A stretch of DNA of 64,000 nucleotides from Ideonella sp. Its GTDB lineage: Bacteria > Pseudomonadota > Gammaproteobacteria > Burkholderiales > Burkholderiaceae_C. The translations under genes and the position numbers were made by a program. The stretch spans positions 496,001 to 560,000 of the forward strand of contig JADKIA010000028.1 in NCBI GenBank assembly GCA_016721465.1, given 5' to 3'. A model generated the notes under the pieces. The model was not told the DNA's origin. It did not search any database and saw nothing but the letters and a program-made list of their open reading frames with translations. Each line of letters starts with the position of its first letter. Within the stretch, counting starts at the first letter, position 1. Below, in pieces: positions 53,008 to 60,580 of the stretch.

Positions 53008-53280
53008 ATGCCCACCGTTCCCGCTGCTGTACTGAGTGTTCGCGTCAGCGCCAGTGAACGCGCATTGCTGGAGGCCGCGGCGGAGCAGGCACGCACCAAT
53101 CTCAGTGACTTCGTCAGGCGGCGTGCTCTCGAAGCGGCCGAGACCGATCTGCTGGATCGTCGCATCGTGACGATCCCGGCGAAGGACTGGGCCAAGTTCG
53201 AGGCCTGGGCCAGTGCGCCGGCGAAGGCTGTGCCGGCGCTTCGCAAATTGGCCAAGAGCCGCCCCATCTGGCAGAAGTGA
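53008..53280 (+). CDS. TacA-type (DUF1778) antitoxin
   Basis: A 90-residue protein with a ribbon-helix-helix N-terminus (LSVRVSASERALLEAAAEQ, then NLSDFVRRRALEAAE) and a C-terminal tail (PAKDWAKFEAW ... ALRKLAKSRPIW) that fits DUF1778 antitoxins binding GNAT toxins. ATG 53008 is chosen because the conserved domain begins soon after; an upstream in-frame ATG at 52975 falls inside the operator. It precedes the GNAT gene with a GTGA overlap. It should both neutralise the toxin and repress the operon. Confidence 0.88.
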   Translation: MPTVPAAVLSVRVSASERALLEAAAEQARTNLSDFVRRRALEAAETDLLDRRIVTIPAKDWAKFEAWASAPAKAVPALRKLAKSRPIWQK

Positions 53281-53330
53281 CGGCAGAAGTGACCGCAGAA
53301 GTGACGGCAAGGGTGACGACTGGAGTGACT
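53271..53330 (+). repeat. Five 12-bp tandem repeats across the antitoxin stop / toxin start
   Basis: Units GCAGAAGTGACG, GCAGAAGTGACC, GCAGAAGTGACG, GCAAGGGTGACG and ACTGGAGTGACT follow each other without gaps. The first carries the antitoxin stop (TGA) and each carries a GTG in the toxin frame preceded by a purine run. Unit length is a multiple of three, so copy number can change without a frameshift. Confidence 0.8.
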
Positions 53331-53834
53331 CCGCCAAGACCGCTTGCGGCTGAAGACGACACGGCGGAGTTTGACTGCGGACGCGATGCACTGAATCAGT
53401 GGTTTCGGCGCCATGCTTGGCGCAACCAGCAGTTGGGCGTGTCGCGGACCACTGTGGTGTGCGATCCGGCGACCGGAGGCATCGTCGGGTATGTGAGCTT
53501 GTCGGCCGCGCAAGTCGAGCGGGCATGGCTGCCCAAGGCACAGCAACGCAACCGGCCCGACCCGATGCCCGCCATCCTGCTCGGTCAGTTGGCGGTGGAT
53601 CTGCAGTGGCAGGGGCGAGGTGTGGCGCGGTCGCTGATGTTCTACGCGCTCGGCACGGCGGTGCGCATGTCCAAGGCAGTCGGCTGCTTCTGTGTGCTCA
53701 CCCATCCACTCGATGACGATGTGCGAGCCCTGTGCGGCTCCTTCGGGTTCGAGGACCTTCCGTTCGATCCCTCCCGGGGCATGGCTGTTCGCATCGCGGA
53801 CCTGTTGCTGAACGGGTTCGGACCTGCGCGCTGA
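53277..53834 (+). CDS. GNAT family acetyltransferase toxin (TacT-like)
   Basis: A protein of up to 185 residues. After a repetitive N-terminus (VTAEVTAEVTARVTTGVT) the GNAT fold begins at RPLAAEDDTAEFDCG; the acetyl-CoA motif is LAVDLQWQGRGVARSL and a Tyr in MFYALG may be catalytic. TacT-type toxins acetylate charged tRNAs and stop translation. At least four in-frame GTG codons in the 12-bp repeats could serve as starts, so the real N-terminus may be up to 16 residues shorter. Partner antitoxin is encoded just upstream. Confidence 0.85.
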   Translation: MTAEVTAEVTARVTTGVTPPRPLAAEDDTAEFDCGRDALNQWFRRHAWRNQQLGVSRTTVVCDPATGGIVGYVSLSAAQVERAWLPKAQQRNRPDPMPAILLGQLAVDLQWQGRGVARSLMFYALGTAVRMSKAVGCFCVLTHPLDDDVRALCGSFGFEDLPFDPSRGMAVRIADLLLNGFGPAR

Positions 53835-53870
53835 GTTGGTTCAAGGGACACCTGGAGGTCGCACGTTGGC

Positions 53871-54060
53871 TTGCCTCGCAAGTCAAATGACCCTCAGCCG
53901 AAGCCTGTCCAGCCGAGCGACCCGGTATGGAGCGTTTTGTTGGGCCTGGTGGGCCTGTCACGCTTCATTGTGGAGATGTTCGTCGCAAGCGCGTTCGTCG
54001 GTGCTGGCGCAGCAGGCCTGGTGCCGATCGCGCTGGCGTTGATTCCGGGCTTGCGGTCAG
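53871..54060 (+). pseudogene. Possible 5' remnant of a small membrane-protein gene
   Basis: In the 222-bp gap after the toxin gene one frame (TTG start at 53871) encodes a hydrophilic start (PRKSNDPQPKPVQPSDP) and two hydrophobic stretches (WSVLLGLVGL and AFVGAGAAGLVPIALAL). Beyond 54057 the same frame runs antisense through the PaiB-like gene and is no longer credible. It may be the beginning of a gene cut off by rearrangement, or chance. No family recognised. Confidence 0.25.
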
Positions 54061-54680
54061 ACCGTTCGCCGCATGGCCTGAGCCAGCTCGGTCGTGCCCC
54101 GCCCGTCCAGCGTCTCGGCGGCGCTCAGCCGGTCGCTCGCCTCCTTGTTCTGGCTGAGCTTGGACTTGCCGGTGAGTGCTGTGAGCTCGATCTCGATGCC
54201 CACGATCTTGCCCAGCAATTCGTCGATGAAGGCGGGCGAGGAGTCGCCCATCTTCCACGGCTTGGGCTCGGCGGCCTCGTGGCGCTTGGTCAGGCGCGCC
54301 ACCAGCCCGCGCACGAATCGCTCGTCGTCCAGCACGGTGATCCGGCCATGGGCGTGCACGACCTCGTAGTTCCAGGTCGGTACCTGACGGTGCGCCTCGT
54401 GCTTGCTGGGGTACCAGTTGGGCGACACGTACGACTCGGCGCCGCGGAAGATGACCATCACTTCGGTCCCTGTGGGGCAGCGCTGCCACAGCGTGTTGGC
54501 GCGCGCCACATGTGCCGACAGCTTGCCCAGCGGCCCGCTGGCCGGGTCGAACTCGAAGGGAATGTGGTCCGCGTCCAGGCCGCCCGGCCCCGAAGTGACC
54601 AGCACGCCCAGCGGGGGTGCGTCGATGATGCGTTGCAGTTGCTCGGGCTGGGTCAGGGCAAAGTGGGGCGGGGTGTACAT
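54057..54680 (-). CDS. FMN-binding negative transcriptional regulator family protein (PaiB-like)
   Basis: A 207-residue split-barrel flavin-binding protein with MYTPPHFALTQPEQLQRII at the start, HIPFEFDP, YVSPNWYPSKHEAHRQVPTWNY in the middle and a C-terminal region with KIVGIEIEL. These are PaiB family marks, named for a Bacillus regulator of sporulation and protease genes; in proteobacteria it is usually a flavin or heme-related oxidoreductase of unclear role. ATG 54680 gives the normal N-terminus. It is divergent from a MocR-type regulator, with an inverted repeat between the genes, and is the likely target of that regulator. Confidence 0.88.
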   Translation of the reverse strand: MYTPPHFALTQPEQLQRIIDAPPLGVLVTSGPGGLDADHIPFEFDPASGPLGKLSAHVARANTLWQRCPTGTEVMVIFRGAESYVSPNWYPSKHEAHRQVPTWNYEVVHAHGRITVLDDERFVRGLVARLTKRHEAAEPKPWKMGDSSPAFIDELLGKIVGIEIELTALTGKSKLSQNKEASDRLSAAETLDGRGTTELAQAMRRTV

Positions 54681-54741
54681 CGCGGGATCCGGTGAGGTGG
54701 CGGTCAGGTGGTGATCAGTTGGCGGCGGTGCGGAGCATGAA

Positions 54742-54770
54742 CTGTCCACCCAAACCGGCACAATGGACAG
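54742..54770. promoter_or_regulatory. Inverted repeat between PaiB-like and MocR-type genes
   Basis: CTGTCCA and TGGACAG are perfect 7-bp arms 15 bp apart; a further CCAGTT follows at 54773, echoing AACTG before the first arm. MocR regulators bind spaced repeats of this kind in divergent promoters, so this is a probable operator. Confidence 0.55.
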
Positions 54771-54791
54771 ATCCAGTTCTTGATCATTTGA

Positions 54792-56276
54792 ATGGGCCAG
54801 TTGCCATCACCTGCTGCCAGGCATGCTGAGTCGACCTCCGTGGGTCGGCGCCTGTACATGCAACTGCGCCGGCAGATGAACGACGGCACGCTGTGCGCGG
54901 GCAGCAGGGCGCCTTCCACGCGCGCGCTGGCGGCCGAGTTCGGCGTGTCGCGCACCACCGTCACGGCGGTGTACGAGCAATTGGCGGCCGAAGGCTTCAT
55001 CGTCACCGCACCCGGGCGCGTGGCGCGGGTGGCCAGCCAACTGACCCCATCGGCGCCGCCCAGGTCGGGCCGGCGAACACGGCCGCAGCCCACGTTGTCG
55101 GCCTACGGCACGCGCGTCGAAGCCATGGCCTTGCCGGCCCTGTCTGCGGGCAAGCCACCGCGCATCGACTTTCTCTACGGCGCGGTGGCCGCGCGCGACT
55201 TTCCTGCGCTGCCCTGGCGGCGCGCGCACCAGGCCGCGCTGCTGCAGCACCAGCCTCGCCTGTACTACGAGCCGCCCGTGGGCGACGCGTCACTGCGTCG
55301 CGCGCTGCAGGGCTACCTGGCCCGTGCGCGCGGGCTGCTGTGCGACGCCGAGCAGATCGTCATCGTGCATGGCTCGCAGCAGGCCATCGACCTGTGCGCG
55401 CGGGTGCTGCTCGACCCCGGCGACGCCTTCGCGTTCGAAGATCCGGGCTACCTGATGGCACGTCGCTGCTTCGAGGCCACGGGTGCCCGCTTGCTGCCCG
55501 TGCCCGTGGACGACCAGGGGCTGGACACCGCGCGCCTGCCAGAAGACCGCCACGTGCGGCTGGCCTATACCACGCCGTCGCACCAGTTTCCCCTGGGCGC
55601 CATGCTGCCCATCGGCCGGCGGCAGGAACTGCTGCGCTGGGCCGCGCGGCGCCAGGCCTGGATCATCGAAGACGACTACGACGGCGAGTTCCGCTACGGC
55701 CAGCGCCCCATCGAAGCCCTGCACGCCATCGACACCGACGGGCGCGTCATCTACATCGGCACCTTCTCCAAGGCCCTGTCGCCGCAGCTGCGGCTGGGCT
55801 ACCTGGTGCTGCCGGCCGAACTGGTGCCGGTGTTTCGCCAAGCCAAGCGGCTGAGCGACCGCCACGCGCCGGTGATCGAGCAGCGCGCGCTGGCCTCGTT
55901 GATCGACAGCGGTGCCTACGAGCGCCATGTGCGCCGCGTGCGGCGCGAGAACGAGCGCCGGCGCAGCGCGCTGCTGGACGCCGTTGCGACCCATTTGCCC
56001 GCCGGTGCCCGCGTGGTGGGCGCTGCGGCCGGGCTGCATGTGGTGCTGTGGTTGCCCATGCAGGGCCAGCAGGACGAAGCTGCGGTAGTGGCTGCGGCAC
56101 GCGAAGCCGGCGTGGGCGTGTATGCCCTGTCACCGCTGTACGCCGGGCCGCCGGCCCGCAGCAAGCCCCGCCAAGCCGGGCTGATCCTGGGCTACGCCAG
56201 CCTGGACGTGGAGCAGATCCGCAAAGGCGTGCGCGCCCTGGCTGCGGCCCTTGCCCGGGTCGCAGCAGCACCGTGA
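54792..56276 (+). CDS. MocR-type regulator (GntR HTH fused to PLP-dependent aminotransferase fold)
   Basis: A 494-residue PdxR/MocR family protein. Residues about 15-85 form the GntR winged helix (TRALAAEFGVSRTTVTAVYEQ); residues about 130-490 form an aminotransferase-like domain with the PLP-binding Lys327 in GTFSKALSP, Asp/Tyr contacts in EDDYDGEFRY and an Arg in LGYASL region. MocR proteins sense PLP or an amino-compound adduct and activate a divergent gene, here the PaiB-like gene. In several bacteria this pairing is recurrent, which supports the assignment. Confidence 0.9.
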   Translation: MGQLPSPAARHAESTSVGRRLYMQLRRQMNDGTLCAGSRAPSTRALAAEFGVSRTTVTAVYEQLAAEGFIVTAPGRVARVASQLTPSAPPRSGRRTRPQPTLSAYGTRVEAMALPALSAGKPPRIDFLYGAVAARDFPALPWRRAHQAALLQHQPRLYYEPPVGDASLRRALQGYLARARGLLCDAEQIVIVHGSQQAIDLCARVLLDPGDAFAFEDPGYLMARRCFEATGARLLPVPVDDQGLDTARLPEDRHVRLAYTTPSHQFPLGAMLPIGRRQELLRWAARRQAWIIEDDYDGEFRYGQRPIEALHAIDTDGRVIYIGTFSKALSPQLRLGYLVLPAELVPVFRQAKRLSDRHAPVIEQRALASLIDSGAYERHVRRVRRENERRRSALLDAVATHLPAGARVVGAAAGLHVVLWLPMQGQQDEAAVVAAAREAGVGVYALSPLYAGPPARSKPRQAGLILGYASLDVEQIRKGVRALAAALARVAAAP

Positions 56277-56537
56277 CGGTCCACCATGGGCGTATGGCGA
56301 TCGACTTTGCGGTTCACTGCACCAGCGTTCAACCCCGGGTCAGACCGGGTGACCACTCCGATGTAAATTGATCCGCTTCGGGTTTGCACCCGAGGTGCGC
56401 CTGTCGAATTGGGGTTGCCTCGAACGTCATGGCACTGAAGTCGCGCATGCTTGGCTTGTGCCACGTGCCCCACGCCCGCCTGCGCGCTTCCGATCAACTG
56501 CGTGTGGCATGCGGCGCCTGGCCATGGAGAATCTGGA

Positions 56538-56984
56538 ATGAACAACTGGTCCAACAACCCCACCTTCACCGTCTACGCTGTGGCTTGCCTGCTGCTGTGC
56601 TGCAACCTGCTCTTCCTCTGGGTGTACAGCGGTGCGGTGCGTGGCAAGGCCAGGTCGACACCCAACGCCGAAGATGTCGTTCGCTTCGGTGCGACCTTGA
56701 CTGAAACCGATCCCGCCGAAATTGCCCGGGTGCTTCGCGCGCACAGCAATGCACAAGCCAGCATCGTTCCATTTGTGGTGCTGGGGCTCATCTACGTCAT
56801 GGCCGGCGGGCCCGCCGGCCCGGCATCGGGTTACTTTGCCGTGTTCTGCCTGGCTCGGATGCTGCATTCGCACGCCTACCTCACCGCTCGCCAGCCATGG
56901 CGAACGGTCTGGTTTGTCAGCGGCCTGGCGGCAACGGCTGGCCTGCTGCTGCACACCGCCTGGCTGCTGGTGTCGGCGAGGTAG
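56538..56984 (+). CDS. MAPEG family membrane protein
   Basis: A 148-residue protein with four membrane helices (about 10-30, 75-92, 97-112 and 122-143). It carries the MAPEG marks RVLRAHSNAQASIVPF (glutathione-binding loop, with the conserved Arg, His and Asn) and ARMLHSHAYL. Bacterial members resemble microsomal glutathione transferase / prostaglandin E synthase and are presumed to conjugate or reduce lipid peroxides with glutathione. ATG 56538 is preceded by GGA. About 260 bp of non-coding DNA with a small hairpin (56378-56393) separates it from the MocR gene. Confidence 0.88.
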   Translation: MNNWSNNPTFTVYAVACLLLCCNLLFLWVYSGAVRGKARSTPNAEDVVRFGATLTETDPAEIARVLRAHSNAQASIVPFVVLGLIYVMAGGPAGPASGYFAVFCLARMLHSHAYLTARQPWRTVWFVSGLAATAGLLLHTAWLLVSAR

Positions 56985-57062
56985 GCACCGGAGTGCCATC
57001 ACCCTCATGAAGGCCGGAGGCGCATTCGGCGCAGACCAGGCCGGGCTTCAAGGAAAGCTGCG

Positions 57063-57887
57063 ATGACCACCTTTCACACGTCCCGAGACCTCTTGGCCAG
57101 TCCGCAGGCCGTCTTCGCCGCATTCCAGCAGCCCCATCGCCTGGCGCGCTGGTGGGGGCCTGCGGGGTTTCGCAACAGCTTCGAGACCTGCGAGTTCGAG
57201 CGCGGGGGCCGTTGGCGGTTCACGATGCATGGGCCGGATGGTGTGCAGTACGCCAACGAATCGGTGTTTGCCGAGATCGAAGCAGGCCGCCCGGTCGTGA
57301 TCGATCATGTTTCTGCGCCGCGATTTCGGCTCGCGGTGGCGCTGCAGCCGCATCGCCATGGCACACGAGTGAGTTGGACCCAGACCTTCGAGGACGCGGC
57401 GGTGGCCACCGCGATCCGCCACATCGTGGAGCCGGCCAACGAGCAGAACCTCGATCGCCTCGCGGCCGAGGCGGAAGGCCCACCCAGCGCATCCGGCACA
57501 TGCCTGTGCGGCGCCGTGCGCTTTGCCGTGCCGATGCCCGCGCAGTGGGTGGCGCATTGCCACTGCACGCGCTGCCAACGGGCGCATGGCGCTGCGTTCG
57601 TCACCTGGGTGGGCACGACGGAATCCGAAGCGGTGATCGACGACCCGGACGCCGCGCTGCGCTGGCATGCGGCGCAGGGCCGTGGCCAGCGCGGCTTTTG
57701 CTCGCACTGCGGCAGCCCGATGTTCTTCAAGGCCGATCGGTGGCCAGGTGAGCTGCACGTGGCGCGGGCGCTGTTCTCGAGCGAGGTTCGGCCCGCGCCG
57801 CAGATGCATGCCTTCCACGACACACAGGTGCCCTGGGTGACCTTGGGCGATGACTTGCCGTGCAAGACAGAGGCCGAGACGCGGTGA
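57063..57887 (+). CDS. Fusion protein: SRPBCC (AHSA1-like) domain plus GFA zinc domain
   Basis: A 274-residue two-domain protein. Residues about 1-135 are an AHSA1/START-like SRPBCC lipid or small-ligand pocket (RLARWWGPAGFRNSFETCEF). Residues about 145-270 are a GFA/CENP-V domain with zinc Cys in GTCLCGAV, HCHCTRCQ and FCSHCGSP. GFA members bind glutathione or related thiols. Both parts are complete and in one frame, with a linker around AEAEGPPSAS, so this is a real fusion rather than a frameshift artefact. Its function is unknown; nearby MAPEG suggests a glutathione or electrophile theme. Confidence 0.85.
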   Translation: MTTFHTSRDLLASPQAVFAAFQQPHRLARWWGPAGFRNSFETCEFERGGRWRFTMHGPDGVQYANESVFAEIEAGRPVVIDHVSAPRFRLAVALQPHRHGTRVSWTQTFEDAAVATAIRHIVEPANEQNLDRLAAEAEGPPSASGTCLCGAVRFAVPMPAQWVAHCHCTRCQRAHGAAFVTWVGTTESEAVIDDPDAALRWHAAQGRGQRGFCSHCGSPMFFKADRWPGELHVARALFSSEVRPAPQMHAFHDTQVPWVTLGDDLPCKTEAETR

Positions 57888-57915
57888 TCCCTGCCCCGCG
57901 CGGCGGCTGAAACGC

Positions 57916-58392
57916 ATGTTCGTGCGCGCCGTGCTCGCCTTTCTGGCGCTGCCGGGCGTGGTGGCTCTGGCCGTGCCGTGGTTGCTGGCTCGAGCGACTC
58001 GGGCGCGATTCGATCTCACGCTGGGCGGTGCCGTCGCGTTGGGGCTCGGGCTGGCGCTGCTGTTGTGGTGCGTGGTGGTCTTCTACCGTGTGGGCGAGGG
58101 CAGTCTGGCGCCTTGGTCGCCACCGCGGCACCTGGTGGTGGTGGGTCCCTATCGGTGGTCGCGCAACCCGATGTACGTGGCGGTGCTGCTGCTGCTGCTG
58201 GGCTGGGCCGTGTTGTTCGCTTCGGCGGCACTGGCCTGGTATGCGTCAGCGGTCGCGTTGGCGTTTCACGTGCGCGTGGTCTGGGGCGAGGAGCCCTGGC
58301 TTGCGCGCCAGCACGGCGCGGCCTGGACGGTCTACGCGGCGAATGTGCCGCGGTGGTGGCCACGGCCCATGGCCCGGCGCGGAAGTAGATGA
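57916..58392 (+). CDS. Isoprenylcysteine carboxyl methyltransferase-like membrane protein
   Basis: A 158-residue protein with about four membrane helices and the family motif GPYRWSRNPMYVAVLLLLLG, followed by EEPWLARQHGAAWTVYAANVPRW near the C-terminus. This matches the ICMT/PEMT-like methyltransferases that bind S-adenosylmethionine at the membrane face. Substrates of the bacterial proteins are mostly unknown. ATG 57916 begins 28 nt after the SRPBCC-GFA stop, so the two are probably co-transcribed. Confidence 0.82.
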   Translation: MFVRAVLAFLALPGVVALAVPWLLARATRARFDLTLGGAVALGLGLALLLWCVVVFYRVGEGSLAPWSPPRHLVVVGPYRWSRNPMYVAVLLLLLGWAVLFASAALAWYASAVALAFHVRVVWGEEPWLARQHGAAWTVYAANVPRWWPRPMARRGSR

Positions 58393-58579
58393 AGGCTTGG
58401 GCCGTCAGCGCGTTTCAAGTCCGACCGACGCGGTGACTCGCTGAAGTGCGCGATTCATTGCACGCGGTCCTCCTGGCCCACCCGCTCCAACGACTGCGAG
58501 TCGCAGGATTTTGGCAAAGCACAGGCCAATGCTGCCCTATTGCAGCGTGCTGCCAAGCTCAAGCCGTCTCGCACCACGC

Positions 58580-60340
58580 TCAACGCTGCATCACATAGGT
58601 GCCCGGGGCATCGCACAACGGCGCCCGCTTGGGCAGTCCCATGCTCGGGGGCGCGATGCGCCGGGTGGTCGAGTGCTGAACCAGCCAACGCTGCCAGGCC
58701 AGCCACCAGGAGCCTTGCTGCACAGGCGCGGCGTCGTGCCATTCCTCGGCGCTCAGGCAGGCCTCGTCGGCTGCCTTGGTCTTCAACCGATACGCCCGAT
58801 GCGGGTGCCCTGGCTCGCTGACGATGCCGGCGTTGTGTCCGCCATTGGTCAGCGCGAAGCTGAGCTCGGCGTCGGTGAGGTGGTGGATCTTGTAGACCGA
58901 CCGCCAAGGGGCGACGTGGTCGCGCTCGGTGCCCACGGCGAAGATCGGCACACGGATGTTCTGCAGCGCCACGGGGTGCCCGTCGATCAGGTAGCGGCCG
59001 GCCGCCAGGTCGTTGCCGAGGAACAGGCGGTGCAGGTATTCCGAATGCATGCGCGCGGGCAGACGGGTGGTGTCGGCGTTCCAGGCCATCAGGTCGGTCA
59101 GGGGCGAGCGTTCGCCCAGCAGGTAGTCGTGCACGATGCGCGACCAGACCAGGTCATTCGAGCGCAGCATCTGGAAGGCACCCGACATCTGGTCGGCCGT
59201 GAGGTAGCCGCGCTGCCACATCATGCTGTCGAGCATGTGAACCTGGGCCGGATCGATGAACAGCTGCAGCTCGCCGGGCTCGGAGAAGTCGGTCTGCGCG
59301 GCCAGCAGGGTGACCGATGCGAGCCGATCGTCCCCAGCGCGCGCCATGGCCGCTGCGGCGATGGCCAGCAAGGTGCCGCCCAGGCAGTAGCCCACCGCAT
59401 GCACACGGCGCCGCGGCGTGATCTGCTCGATCGCCTCGAGTGCGGCCATGATGCCCAGGCGGCGGTAGTCGTCGAAGGCCAGATCGCGATCGGCTTCGGT
59501 GACATTGCGCCACGACAGGCAGAACACCGTGTGCCCCTGCGACACCAGCCAGCGCACCAGCGAGTTGTGGGTCGACAGATCGAGGATGTAGTACTTCATG
59601 ATCCAGGCCGGCACGAGCAGCACCGGCTCGGCCAGCACGGTGCTGGTCGTCGGGCTGTACTGGATCAATTCGACCAACTCATTGCGCATCACGACCTTGC
59701 CCGGCGTGCACGCCAGGTTGCCGCCGACGGTGAAGGCCTCGCTGCCTTCGGCCGCCTGGTTGCTGAAGCGGCGCCAGAGGTCCTGCAGCAAGTGCTGGCT
59801 GCCTTGCAGCAGGTTCAGGCCGCCTTGTGCCAGCGTGCGATCCAGTACCTCGGGGTTGGTCCAAGGCAGGTTGGACGGCGCCATCATGTCCAGCCACTGT
59901 CGGCCAAGGAATGAAACCACGTCTTCATGGTGCGGGTCGGTGCCGGGCACACCCCGCGAGGCTTTCTGCCACCAGTCCTCGGCCAGACCGAAGGCTTGCA
60001 CCCAGTGACGGTAGGGCGCCTGCCGCCAAGCCGCCGCGGTGAACCGCGGATCGCCGTTGCCGGGGGCTTCCAAGGCATCCGATGGCGCGGTGCGAAGTGC
60101 TTCGGCCACCAGCTGGCTGGCCGCTTGCGAGAGCTGCAGGGCCAGCTCGATGCGCTTGCCCGGGGCCCCCGCCAGGTGCATGGCCCAGTCGGCCCAGGCC
60201 AGCAGCAGCGATTCGGGCGATCGGCCACCCGTCCACTGCGCCAGGCCGGCTTCGCGCAAGCGGTCGAGCCCGCGCAGTGTCTCGGCAGCAGGGGTGGATG
60301 CGGGGGCGGGTGATGGTGCGGTCGGCCATGGTCCTGCCAT
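58580..60340 (-). CDS. Polyhydroxyalkanoate synthase family protein (PhaC-like)
   Basis: A 586-residue PHA synthase. The catalytic triad is visible: Cys319 in VGYCLGGT (lipase-like box with Cys for Ser), Asp in GTERDHVAPW and His in NGGHNAGI. The N-terminal PhaC_N domain includes LAQGGLNLLQGSQHLLQDL and a VVMRNELVELIQY strand. It polymerises hydroxyacyl-CoA into storage granules. ATG 60340 is preferred to an upstream TTG. A perfect 16-bp palindrome lies 25 bp upstream. No phaA, phaB or phasin gene is adjacent, so this may be an accessory synthase; the divergent kinase-like gene shares the promoter region. Confidence 0.9.
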   Translation of the reverse strand: MAGPWPTAPSPAPASTPAAETLRGLDRLREAGLAQWTGGRSPESLLLAWADWAMHLAGAPGKRIELALQLSQAASQLVAEALRTAPSDALEAPGNGDPRFTAAAWRQAPYRHWVQAFGLAEDWWQKASRGVPGTDPHHEDVVSFLGRQWLDMMAPSNLPWTNPEVLDRTLAQGGLNLLQGSQHLLQDLWRRFSNQAAEGSEAFTVGGNLACTPGKVVMRNELVELIQYSPTTSTVLAEPVLLVPAWIMKYYILDLSTHNSLVRWLVSQGHTVFCLSWRNVTEADRDLAFDDYRRLGIMAALEAIEQITPRRRVHAVGYCLGGTLLAIAAAAMARAGDDRLASVTLLAAQTDFSEPGELQLFIDPAQVHMLDSMMWQRGYLTADQMSGAFQMLRSNDLVWSRIVHDYLLGERSPLTDLMAWNADTTRLPARMHSEYLHRLFLGNDLAAGRYLIDGHPVALQNIRVPIFAVGTERDHVAPWRSVYKIHHLTDAELSFALTNGGHNAGIVSEPGHPHRAYRLKTKAADEACLSAEEWHDAAPVQQGSWWLAWQRWLVQHSTTRRIAPPSMGLPKRAPLCDAPGTYVMQR

Positions 60341-60364
60341 TGAAACCAGCACGCTTCGGGGCCA

Positions 60365-60380
60365 CTTGCGCCGGCGCAAG
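60365..60380. promoter_or_regulatory. Perfect 16-bp palindrome upstream of the PHA synthase gene
   Basis: CTTGCGCCGGCGCAAG is fully self-complementary, 25 bp before the synthase ATG in a 240-bp divergent promoter region. It could be an operator or a hairpin in the 5' leader. Confidence 0.4.
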
Positions 60381-60580
60381 CGTCACCGATGCCGGGGCAG
60401 ACAAGCACCTGTGGCGATCACCGCGGGCCTCGATCGCCGCTTGGGGGGTGGCGTGTGCCCAATGCAGCAAGACCGGCCGTCCCCCGCGGGGATCAAGGAA
60501 AGCCGCAAAGCCCCCATTCCTTCAGAGCCCCTTTGCGCCAACTCAATCGGCGGCATGCCGCGGTCGCGCAGCCTGTGCAC

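Noticed and set aside
56330..56400. Sequence resembling an end of an IS21-type element (reverse strand reads like TTTACATCGGAG) plus a 6-bp hairpin
   Set aside because: No transposase gene, no second end and no target duplication are visible; the resemblance is short and from memory.
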